This document shows positions 33,699 to 43,994 of a stretch of 64,000 nt of DNA, piece by piece. The notes beneath the pieces were generated by a model. That model made no database searches, was not told the origin of the DNA, and was given only the letters and a program-made list of their open reading frames with translations. This DNA is from Bipolaris cookei (taxonomy: Eukaryota > Ascomycota > Dothideomycetes > Pleosporales > Pleosporaceae): assembly GCA_002286855.1 (NCBI GenBank), contig NRSV01000006.1, positions 1 through 64,000 of the forward strand. Direction: 5' to 3'. The translations under genes and the position numbers were made by a program. Positions within the stretch are counted from its first letter, which is position 1. Each line of letters starts with the position of its first letter.

Positions 33699-35567
33699 CT
33701 AGCTATATTTACATGGAGTTTTGATAGTACGGCCACACGAGCTAGTTTTAGGTGGTGCAGCTAGTGCAGCCTCTGTGAACGCCGCGGTAGCTGTAGAGCA
33801 ACCACCATGTTTCTGGCGCTTATTACGTGATGGAGATACTACTGGAGCTTTGCGCTTCCTGTTATGGGTAGTTTGAGACGCTCCTTTGGTGGTTTGGGTT
33901 TCGACTCGGGCTGCCCGAGTAGCTGCTTTTTCCGCTCTCTCCTTCTCCCTCACTACCTTGGCTGTCTCTCTCACCACACGTCTCTCCTCTGCCTCCTGTT
34001 GTCGAGGCAGCTTAGCAGCAGCTTCAATATTCTTCTTATTAGCTTTTGCAAGCTGCTGCTCGTGCTCTTCCTGTCGTTTCACTATCTCTCGTGCACGTGC
34101 TTCTCTAAGCTTACGTGGAGACCAGAAGACGGCACCACCGTGGTACCCCTGTCTCTGCTGTAGATTAAGAGGGTTACTTTGCTTCTTTTGCCTCTTCTCA
34201 GTAGTAACAATCTCTTTTGTCCCGTTGAGTCCATGGTGTAGTAGCTGGTTTTGGGTAGAGAGATGATGGACTTTAAGACTTAGCTTCTTTGCCTCTACTG
34301 ACAAGCTATCAGCTACAGCAGTACGGACTAACTAGTCCATCTTTCTTCATTCAGAGTCAGAGAGACTCGATGGTGAGCTCCGGTCGTCTTCTGCCCGCGT
34401 GTGGGTAAACCTCCCGACTATACGCTCTGGCTCCATTGGCCATACACCAGTAGCTTTAAACAACTTAAGAACCGTCTTTGTCTCGAATGCTGACTACCAA
34501 GTATTCTAAAGAATTAGGAAAAAGTCGCCTTTCTTGGCTGGGAGCAGCCCCTGGCTCTTGTGGAGGTGGTCTGAGAGTGCAGCTGAGTGCGCGGTCGAGA
34601 GTGGCTTGAACAACACTACATCGAGCGGCTGTAGCATATGAATAGAGTGAGGTTGAAATATAGCTATTATTATACGGTCAGAGTCGCAGTAGTCGAGAAA
34701 ATCCGGTGTGACATGACTACCGTGGCCATCAAATATAATGAGACACCAGTCTCTCCCACGACGGGCTTTCTGCTTCGTACAGCGGTCGAATACCTGCTCT
34801 AGTCATGCTAGAACAATGTCGTTGTTGGTCCATCCAGATGTTGATGATGCTACATAGATGTCGTGCTGCCCAGCTTCGATGGAGCTTACCTATGCTGACT
34901 GTAGTGAGCTGTTTGCTGATGAGTAGATGAGGCCCGGGAGCAGAGCCTCCCCATCAGCACAGACAGCTGCTATGAGCGCGATCCAGTCACGAGAGCCATC
35001 CTGCAGAGCCACTGTTACCTCCCTTTTTTCATACGAGCGACGGCCGAACACTCGCTTTGAGCGTCCTAGTAAACCTAGCATGAAGCCCTTCTCGTCCATA
35101 TTGTACGTATGGCGCGGTTCTATATCATAGTAGGCTATTTTGCCGTGTAGTAGCTTGAATTAGGCCTCGTAATTCTCCCTTGAGTCAGTTTTGTGGGGGT
35201 TGGCGTCCATAGCAGCGGTCCATTGAGAGACAAGCTGATCGCCGTGTCGGCCGAGAAAGCACGCAACCCATGCATCGCTTACGGGCTCTGTGACTATCGA
35301 TGATGCGGAATATCGTATCATCTCTCTCGTAGGATGCAACCGCCCCTCTTTAAGGATATTAATATGCTGTACAAGCTCTCGCTCTTGTTGTGGGCCGAGT
35401 CGTTGTTGGTTACGGTCTTTAGCTTCCCGTGGGCGCTGACGGCCCTTGTGTCTTCGGGTCGGCATACTATTTGATACATCAAAGCGACGAGCAATCTCTC
35501 TATACGAGAGCGACTCTCCTGGCTCAGTCGATTGAATTACTGCAAGCGCATCATCAATTGGTGCCAT
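33699..35567 (-). mobile_element. Pogo/Tigger-type transposon, family A copy 2, degenerate
   Basis: The same family as the relic at 410-1998. The N-terminal part (35567-35160) is intact: psq-like HTH (IDDALAVIQSTEPGESLSYR) and a CENP-B/Tc5-type HTH. The core carries MDEKGFMLG near 35095 and IIFDGHGSHVTPDFLDY, read with stops, near 34720. The tail (34304-33699) is Lys/Arg/Ala-rich, with GGAVFWSPRKLREAR. Several in-frame stops between 34320 and 35000 kill it. Terminal repeats are not resolved; a Tc1 element begins only 75 bases beyond the start codon and may sit in its upstream region. Confidence 0.85.
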
Positions 35568-35641
35568 GATGGTGGAGTTACAACGCATTGAAGTTAGTGG
35601 CCTATCTGGTGTTCTGTGTAACAAGGTTACATGCCTATATA

Positions 35642-36999
35642 CAGTCACACTTCAAAAGTCTGTGCCGCTAAGCGCTCGGGCCACCATCACCACTTTTTCC
35701 CCACAATTTCAACGCTATGCAACTCCACCAAACTAAGTCCAAAAATAATTTTGAAATAATCAAACTGTAGCTACAGATCTCAGTATTTTGTTCGATATCC
35801 TTTTGCTCTACGGACAGCGGCGAGGCGGCGCGGCATACTCAAAATTAGCTTCGTAATCAAAGAATCAGGTATGGCTGACCACGCCTCGCGCAACCCATTT
35901 TCAAACTGCTCCCACTCAATATTTGTGTCGCCTATGTAGTCAAACTCGGGATAAAGCTCATGAAGTTTCTTTTTAAGTGCCCACCAGAGGTGCTCGATAG
36001 GGTTGAGATCTGGAGAATATGGTGGCCAGTCGATCGTTTCTATCCCATGAATTCTCAACCACTGTTGTGAGATTCGAGCAGTGTGGATACGCGCGTTATC
36101 CCGCATAAATAGCTCGCCGGCTCTATAGTTCGGTAGTAGCCCTTCCTTAAGCGCTTTTAAGTAGCTCCGTGCCGTATATCCAGCTCGACGCCGTGATGAG
36201 TCTCGTTTCATGATCACCAGAGGGCTACGGCCTACAACACCATCAGAACCTATCCAGATTGCAGCCCACACCATACGAGCGGGCTGCCGGCCAGTAGGGA
36301 CAGCTTCTATCATCTTATGAGACCATTTTTGCTCTGGTAATCGCCATACCCAAGTAGCGTTATGGCCAGATCCGCGGGCGATACTACACTCGTCTGAAAA
36401 CTTCAAAATAGTCTGCCCACCCCACGTGAAATTACGCCAACGCTGCGCAAAAAGTAGACGTTTTTTAGCTACGATCTTGGTGATAAATGGTCTGCGCTTT
36501 ACTCTGAACTTATGGTAATCTATTTGAGCAATTACTCGTTGAATTGTGGCTCGAGAGATAGTGGAGCAGCTGGTGTTACTATCCTATAGGTTGGCCTCGC
36601 GATATAGAGCGCTATATTCGATTCTAGGATTTCGTTTAACGACTCGAAGCAGCTGACGATGATCTCTACTAGTTAATTTAGGTGGGCGGCCTATCCGATC
36701 GCGCTTTATGTAGGTGCCTTCGGTTTCCCATCGGTGGATAACGTTGGATACTGCGCGTCGCGAGCAGCTCAGACGCGCCGCGATTTCTGTCGTTCCGCAT
36801 CCAGCCTCCGCTTGTGCCAAGATATATATGCGTTACGCTTCTGACAATTCACCACCTGGTATTCGATTACGCGAAATTTCAGTGCAAAAAGATCTCATTT
36901 GGATGGAGTTGTTTGGTGTTAAAGAAGAGACTACTCTATGGGAATTGGGATGGTGGGGTAGGCCCGTGCTCAGGGGAACAGACTTTTGAGCTAGTACTG
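35642..36999 (-). mobile_element. Tc1/mariner transposon, 1358 bp, nearly intact frame
   Basis: TA duplications lie at 35640-35641 and 37000-37001. The inverted ends are imperfect over about 45 bases: CAGTCACACTTCAAAAGTCTG on the left and, inverted, CAGTACTAGCTCAAAAGTCTG on the right. The transposase reads from ATG 36898 to 35780, 372 codons. Visible parts are a paired HTH (GCGTTEIAARLSCSRRAVSN, GRPPKLTSRDHRQL), first Asp in LKFSDECS, second in FMRDNARIHTA, and the Glu block DWPPYSPDLNPIEHLWWALK. Only two stops interrupt it: a TAA near 36838 in the N-terminus (SEA-stop-RIYIL) and a TAG near 36584 (ANL-stop-DSN), both one C to T from Gln. It is young compared with its neighbours. Confidence 0.92.
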
Positions 37000-37184
37000 T
37001 ATATTATATTACGCTACAATATTCTAGTTCAAAAAATTGCCGTGCTTACATTTTGCTGGAAGGTTGGCCTGATGGCTGAGTTGTTATCACGTAGTGTTAA
37101 TTTAGTGGGCATTGGTGCCCACCTCGATTACATTCTGGTATTTGTGGAGCGTTGGGCGCGCGGGCACAGAAGTCCTTGACATGG

Positions 37185-37247
37185 CCGGATCTGTCTTACA
37201 CATCACCGGATCCGTCTTACACATTACCGACTCCGGCTTACATATTA
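37185..37247. repeat. 21-bp minisatellite, three copies
   Basis: Units CCGGATCTGTCTTACACATC + A, CCGGATCCGTCTTACACATT + A and CCGACTCCGGCTTACATATT + A follow in tandem, with a partial fourth from 37248. The period is a multiple of three and the frame stays open on both strands. No wider gene is recognised around it. Confidence 0.8.
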
Positions 37248-37319
37248 CCGGATTCATCTCGGATAGCACCGAATCTGTAGTTGACAAAGTTGCCAAGCAT
37301 GTCCGAGAAGCCAACTAGT

Positions 37320-38238
37320 CACTTTTTAAGCCTACTCTTAGTAGCTAGGATTGTCATAGAGTTTATCTCCACTTGGCATATCGAATATCCCTATCTGTAA
37401 CTGAGCGGCGAGGAATACCTCTCTTTAGATCGTAGTGAACTGGAACTCGCTCATTTTTTAGTCATGCATTTATCATGGTATGCGTGTATAAGAGCTGTTG
37501 TATCGTCAAGGTGAGATCTGAGACTAGGAAGTGGCACCAACTAGTCATGCACATGAATTACATAACCTCTGCCTCCATCGCTCGTCTTAACAAAAGTCCT
37601 CTTGGATAAATAATGCTCTATCAACCGGAGGTCTTTATGCTAAAACTAATCTAGTGCAGTTCTGGTCAAGATGAAGAGGCAAAGTAGAGAGTTACGAAGA
37701 ATACCAGTAAGGGGACCGCGAGATCTGTCAAAAGTTGAGCCAGTTAGGCAGTCTAGCCTAATTAGATAAAGGCCATATGCAGGAAAGTGGGTTTCTACGA
37801 GATTGAGCTAGACTTATTTAATTGCTGATACCGCTGAGGGCCACCGCAGCTAGTGTCTGTTCTCCGGTTTTATTTCTGTTGAACACACGGGGAGTAACCA
37901 AAGGAGCTAAGTCTCTATATATCTTACAAGTGGCGAGATACCTTTTATTAAAATTTGCTTCAGTCGTAAAATTGCTTTTTCCAGATAATCACGAGTCAAA
38001 ATCAGACACTGAATGTTTGTGGAGACATGGAACTTCTAAAGCCTTTCACTTGTATGCTGATGGTTTGGGGGATATCTTGGGCTTTGGACAAATATTTTCG
38101 GATAAGGGGATTTATTAAGGTGGCTCGGCAGTGCAACGTATGTCTTCAATCATTCTCCTGAACGCCTATTTGGTATTTCCAGATAGCTCAAATTAAATTA
38201 AAAGATCTGTGATCTAAATCAAGTTCTTTTTACTAACA
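37320..38238. other. Intergenic, no gene seen
   Basis: A frame of 98 codons at 37822-38118 has no recognised motif. The segment is the upstream region of the P450 gene. Confidence 0.45.
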
Positions 38239-40579
38239 ATGTCAAAGCTACCGTATATTGTGTTACCTTTTGATCCTCAATCGCTGGCATGGATCCTTAT
38301 TTCCAAACTTTTACTACCAATATTACGGCTTTTGCCGTTAACTTGTAACGATCTATGGCTTGAGTGAGAACCTCCCTCTTCCATTTATCTACAAATAACT
38401 GTCACCATTCCTATCCTGCACTAACTGACCATGGCAAATTCTACACAGCCTCCTTGACGAAAATCCGGACTGGAGGCTTCAGTATTCTATGTACCAGCGA
38501 GCTGGCGGAGACACTTTTCTGATCATCAAGCCAAATGGAATATCGGTTCAAACATGCAGTGCAGAAATCATCACGCAGATTACCTCGCACGGGAGCAGGT
38601 TCCCAAAGCCTGTGAACGGTCTGTAGGAACTGTATTCCAGCTACCTAGTCCAGATGCTATTTACAGTCAAGATGAAGAAAGAAGGTAAGACGCGAGCGGG
38701 GAGCCTATTTTGTTTGGGTTGGCGCACGGCCCTTACCTTGCCAGAGACGCGACTAGGCTAGCAGCCTAGTCATGTGACTCAGGGCTCAGCCCGTTACAAA
38801 GCCTACCAAAGAGAGCAAAGTCGTTGAGCTGTACGTTACTCATGCACTAGCTAAACTCTTCAAAAACACCGGTAACTTAAATTAGTTTTTAGATACGGTC
38901 CAAATATCATCACAACCGAAGGTGCACAATGGCGAACTCACCGGAAGATTATGGCTCCTTCGTTCTCGGAGGACAATAATCGTCTAGTCTGGGACGAAAC
39001 ATTGTATCAGGCCCGAGCGATGGTGGGAGGTTGGCGCTTGAGCGACACTGAAGAGAGCGCCACTTTGGCATTAGAAGAGCTGCAGAGAGATACTATGCTG
39101 TTGCCGCTAAATATCATTAGCAGGGCAGTTCTTGGTATAAAGTTGGAATGGCCAAAGCACAATAAGAAGTCATCCATCAACCGCGCATCGAGGGGAGATG
39201 AGATGAACATGGAAGGCCACCCTCTGACTTTCCAAGACGCATTGTCTACTCTTCTCGAGAATCTTCCATTGATATTCTTGTTAGGCAATTTCCTCCTGAA
39301 ACAGCTACCATTCAAGGCGGTGCGCCATGCTTATACAGCCTTCTCCGAGTGGCAAGGCTACATGCAAGACATGATTCTTTCTAAGAGAGAACAACTAAAG
39401 CACCAGAATACACCAGAAAAGGTAGATATCTTGTCTTTGATGCTCAAAAGTCACACGGACGTTGAAGAAGGTGGCGAGAGGAAAGGAGGAACCATTAGCC
39501 TCACGAATGAGGAGATATTGGGCAATACATTTATCATGACTTTAGCTGGGCATGAAACGACTGGAGATGCCCTATTTTTTGCCATGGTTGAACTCGCGAT
39601 GAACCCGCAGTCGCAACGGGAGCTGCAACAGAACTTGGACGATATCCTGGGCGATAGACCACTCGATGAGTGGAATTATGATCTAGATCTCCCAAGATTG
39701 CTTTCTGGTATGCCTGGGGCAATTTTTAGTGAGAGTAAGTCCTTCCCTCTCTTATTCTATATTTCCTATTCCCTTGGAACCATAACTAAGAAGCTGCCCT
39801 TAGTTCTCCGGGTCTATCCTCCTGTGATTCAGATCCCCAAACGCACGCTCCCAGGTTCTCCACAAACTCTACTTGAGAATAATCAGCAGATCACAATCCC
39901 GCCTGATGTACACATCAAACTGTCTGTCATTGGAGCACACCGCAATCCCAACTCATGGGCATCCTGGACATCGCGAGCGAATAGCCATGTCTCCCGCTGT
40001 GATTCCGCGAAGGACTTGGAAGAATTCCAGCCTTGTCGCTGGCTTGCAGCTAAAAGTGAGAATCATTCCAATATTGACTGTTCTGATCAGCCATCAAATC
40101 AGGATCTTGACGAAGTTCCACCTTCCACCATCGATCCATTTCGCCTCCAGGCCAGCTCCTCTCCTAAGCCCGGCGCCTACCTCCCATTTTCCGAAGGATC
40201 TCGAAGTTGTATTGGGCGAAGATTCGCACAAGTCGAAATGGTGCTTACCCTGGCCGTCATTTTTAAGTACTGGACCATTGAGCTCGTTCCAGAACCTCCA
40301 GTCGACGAAGATGAGTGTCAAGGAGGACATTATGGAAAGTGTGAGAATGAAAAAGGTAAAACCATCAGTACAAATCACTCACCAGGTGCTGCATTCATCA
40401 AGAATGCTGTTCCAAGTGCTGAAAAAAGATCTGCATGGTTGAAGGCTAGAGAGAGATTGAGAAAGGAAATTCGGGACAATTTGAGCTATATTCTTACGCT
40501 GAAGTATAATGCAGATGAGAATAAGCCAGATGTACCTACTATTAGATTGACGAGAAGGGGGAAAGAATATTGGACCTAG
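38239..40579 (+). CDS. Cytochrome P450 monooxygenase
   Basis: Model: 38239-38363, 38449-38622, 38893-39734, 39804-40579, giving 638 residues. Exon 1 codes an N-terminal membrane anchor (SLAWILISKLLLPILRLLPL). The I-helix oxygen-binding motif AGHETTG lies near residue 320, the ExxR of the K helix is rebuilt across intron 3 (SEILRVYPP), and the haem loop is FSEGSRSCIG with the Cys ligand. The exon 2 to 3 junction is the weak point: the donor CT|GTAGGA at 38623 avoids an in-frame TAG at 38624 but needs a 270-nt intron; otherwise the gene is dead at that stop. The protein is longer than usual because of a polar insertion before the haem loop and a long C-terminal tail. Position near a terpene cyclase relic suggests oxidation of a terpenoid; the substrate is not known. 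Confidence 0.75.
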
Positions 40580-42684
40580 GTATATGATGTGGAATGATAT
40601 CCAATAAATAATATGCGTCCTCCTCATCTGAATCATGCATTGACTTCTGTGATGAGTTCAAGCGAGGACTTCCTAATATCGCTGTTCCGAGGCAGTAGGT
40701 GTGGAGTATGTATGATGGGAACGACCAACGACATGCCTCTAGACTGGCCGAACGATACCAACATGAGAATCTTGGTGGGATCGCAATCAGCAGCGATACA
40801 ATCATGCAAAAGTCCCAGTTTCACAGGACTAATGACCCTTCCACTGAACTACTACGACACCTTCTTCCAATTACTCACAGGCAGTACGCATTCATATAAC
40901 AAAACTGAAGCAACACATACATCACCTCCAATAGCACGGTGCAGACGAATACATTGGTGCGAAACGTCGTCATCAATTCGCTTTAGTCCTACAATGGCAA
41001 CGATCTGCCAGTTCTTGGCCGGCTGTTCATGAGCTCCGTCTACATAATGACCAATCAAGAAGCCGAGAGATTTTCCGTCTCCTACCACAAAATGAAGTGT
41101 CAAAGCTGCCGGGCGGCGTACTCGGCGGGATAGTCACTGGTGCATTAAGGGGTACAGCCCTACTGTGCGCTATCGGCTTCATTCTGTATTGAAAAAGAAG
41201 GCCATGCGGTGCGGCAACAGAAGCAGCACAGGGACCAGAGTTGCAGATAGCAGATGTAAAGTCGCCTACACATGTTATGGTCCGATAGGTGCCTCAGGAA
41301 CTTTCTGTAAATCAGTACGATATGAGAGAGCTGGGTGGTCGAGCAATCTATAATAGCAGGGGATATTAACATGAGAAACAACTGATTAGTGCATAAACCT
41401 TGAGCAACGACATGCTTTGCTCAAAGCACTATTGACATTTGTTTCATGCCACTCAGCTTAGCGTAGAGTCACGTGACGACGGCCAGAATCCCCAAACGGA
41501 GGTCCAGCCCGTGATTGATGCAGATCAACATACTGGATACGTCGAAGAAGTTTTGCGGTTTGTCCTTTACCCCAATGGATAGATGGAAAGAGATGGTGAT
41601 GCTCAATCATAGACATGCTTTCTTGTAATACCGGGTGGAGTACAGTATTTGTTCTACTAAGCATGTTAGTTGCCCTTTGACTACAACACATGAAGGGAAA
41701 TGTAGATCCAAGTGCGTGCAAGAAGCTGAGATACATTTTCCACAAACACAGTAATGCCATGTTCGCGGAGTGCTGTGTAAGAAAAGTCAAAGTACTTTAG
41801 CATACTCTCCCAAACTCCAAGACGGACAGTCACCATCTCCTTACCATCACACCTTCCCCTACCTACCCATAACCTTCACCTCACCTCCGCAGTCACCAAT
41901 CCACCACCCTCCCACCGTATCTACCCCAACGTTCTCGAACCACCCCCACTCCCACCTCGCACCACGTCGCCATACGTGCGTTTCATCGAAGCCGACGCCA
42001 ACAGCTCCCATCTAACCACGCCTCACTCGCCTCGTCATCCGCACAAGTGGAGTCAGGCGTATGCCATGCTGTCCTGAAACAAGCTCGTAGTATGACTCCA
42101 CGTAACCGTACGGCAGCGGCGGGCGAGGTGGGTCGGGGACAACGGAAAGCGCGTGTTCGGTGTCTCTTTGGTTGTCGGTCTTGGCGGCTGATTACACGTC
42201 AGGACAATGAGGCGAGGGAATCTGCCGGCAGTCTAGGCCTGTTTGGGATAGGGCGGTGAGGGAGGTGGGATGCTGAGTCTGGGAATTGGGGCGGGACGGC
42301 TGCATGGTACGTGGGGCGGGTAAGTAGGATGGGCTTGGGTCTGAGGTGTTCGAGCGGGATGATGTGGGTGTTGTGGTGCTGGCTGGATTGGGGGGTTGGT
42401 CGTGTGCGTAAAGAGCTGTTGTTTGTACGGTGTGTTTTGAACGGTTTTTGTTTGAACGGTCTGTTTCGGGTGTCTAAAATGGGGGGGGGATTCTCTAAAT
42501 GGCATCCCTGGCTATAATGGAATCCCAATGGAGAAGGAGTATCTAGTATAACACAAAGCGTATGTGCCAGGGCTTTCACATGACAGTTCGACACGTGCTC
42601 TGTCAACGCGTACCTACACGCGCCGAATAGTCAACCGTACCGCACTCGCTATGAAATGGCACATGTCAAGTTGTCATGGACGCA
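40580..42684. other. Two-kb stretch without a supported gene
   Basis: Open frames occur on both strands (for example 40852-41103 minus and 42199-42606 minus) but show only low complexity or no family pattern. Base use changes near 42000, from AT-rich to GC-rich skewed sequence, which marks the end of the transposon compartment. Confidence 0.45.
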
Positions 42685-43203
42685 TCAGGCCGACAAGCTG
42701 TCAGGGTCTTGTAGGCCGTCCAACCCTCCATAGCCCAGACCCCATAGGTGAGCTCCATAGTACCTTTGGTAGTTGCCCATCCACACTTGTTGGAAACCCG
42801 TGATGGCGCTCTTGAAGCTGTGTAGCAACTCATCATCTTGCTGCCGGTCTGCTTGGGTGGTTCGGGGAAAGAACTTGGCCCGCAGAACGTGGAACCAAAA
42901 GGTAGACTCGACAGTTGCCATGAGCCCTAGGCCAGCATATACCGCGTAGCGTACTACAGGTCGAGTCTCACGGAGATGGTGAAAGAGGTTGATGGATGGG
43001 AGCGAAGGGTTCTGGGCAAGTTGTCCTGGCTTTGGTGATGGCGGGGTGGGCTTTGTGTGTGCAAGTCTGGCTACGTGCTGATAGGGCCGCGGCCTGACAG
43101 TGGCAGACCCTGCTTTTTCGCGCACATGTTGGAGCGCATTGAAGGCCGGATTGGTGGGCAGTCTGCTTTTGGCAAGTTTCGGTGAAGGCCGCGGAAATGC
43201 CAT
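42685..43203 (-). CDS. Small single-pass membrane protein, function unknown
   Basis: An intact intronless frame of 172 residues. The N-terminal 50 residues are basic and rich in Pro, Arg and Lys (MAFPRPSPKLAKSRLPTNPA), possibly a mitochondrial targeting region. A hydrophobic segment lies near residues 87-105 (VVRYAVYAGLGLMATVESTF). The C-terminus ends in aromatic and Gly-rich sequence (YQRYYGAHLWGLGYGGLDGL). I do not recognise a named family, but the even amino-acid pattern and codon use look like a real conserved gene. The next gene starts divergently at 43995, so the two share an upstream region of 0.8 kb. Confidence 0.75.
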   Translation of the reverse strand: MAFPRPSPKLAKSRLPTNPAFNALQHVREKAGSATVRPRPYQHVARLAHTKPTPPSPKPGQLAQNPSLPSINLFHHLRETRPVVRYAVYAGLGLMATVESTFWFHVLRAKFFPRTTQADRQQDDELLHSFKSAITGFQQVWMGNYQRYYGAHLWGLGYGGLDGLQDPDSLSA

Positions 43204-43994
43204 CTTATTGGTCGCGCGGTGTTGAGACGGAATAGACGGTCAAAGATGGGATGAGATGCAACTTTGTTCTCGCTACAACTCACATGGCCTACCTGCATTT
43301 ATCTGCCCTCGAGACCTGGCATTGCTCGCCCTCTGTCGCATGTCTCTGTCGTCTTCTGTTCTGAAGGGGCAGCCGCCAAGAGGCAGCATGTTTATTCTGG
43401 GTCTAATTTTGCGAGGTTATTGGGAGTAGCATTGGCGCCGGCAATCTCAGAGTTTGTGCAGGGGAGCGGCACTGGGGGGTCACGTTAGCGGCATTGGCGG
43501 TGTCGGGCTGCCTATTGCGAGCATGATGACGATGATGATGCTGTTTCACGACACCAGGCGGATCGCGAGGGGCGCAAGACTGGTGACGGTGGGTGCGTGG
43601 GCGTGTGCGCCGCCTACACATGTCTCTGGAGGCATTGCGGCGAGTGGAAAGCAGACAGCGGGCGCAAAAGGCGGTGGCTGGCGTTGGGCGGGGAATTGCT
43701 GTGCTGGCAGGGACACCTGGGCTAGTGGGGAGTGGTGGCCCGCTGCCGATAGTCAGTCAGGAACACAATAACACCACGCGCCGTGCCTCGACGGCTCATC
43801 CATTCCCTATCCATAACTTTTTGTTCTTTTTTTCCTCGCTCCCCCTTTATTGCTCTCCACTCTTCTCAGTAGCCCATATAGCCCGGGGCCTGAGTGGCGC
43901 CATCGACATCCATTGCACCGGCTTTGCTATTATTAAACAAACAGTATTGATAGCCAGCGCCGTGGTTACGCCAGAGAGAGGAGGGGTCGCATCC
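43204..43994. other. Shared upstream region of two divergent genes
   Basis: About 0.8 kb, GC-rich with GATGAC repeats near 43527. Open frames here are chance frames. A T/C-rich tract at 43815-43865 precedes the plus-strand start, as in many fungal promoters. Confidence 0.5.

Noticed and set aside
37185..37260. CRISPR-like array
   Set aside because: The units are directly adjacent without unique spacers, and the DNA is fungal.
40633..41103. Two minus-strand frames in the same phase as a split small gene
   Set aside because: The sequence between them has several stops and neither part resembles a known family.
42199..42606. Pro/His/Thr-rich minus-strand frame as a gene
   Set aside because: Pure low complexity caused by a G-rich strand; two other minus or plus frames in the same place are equally open.
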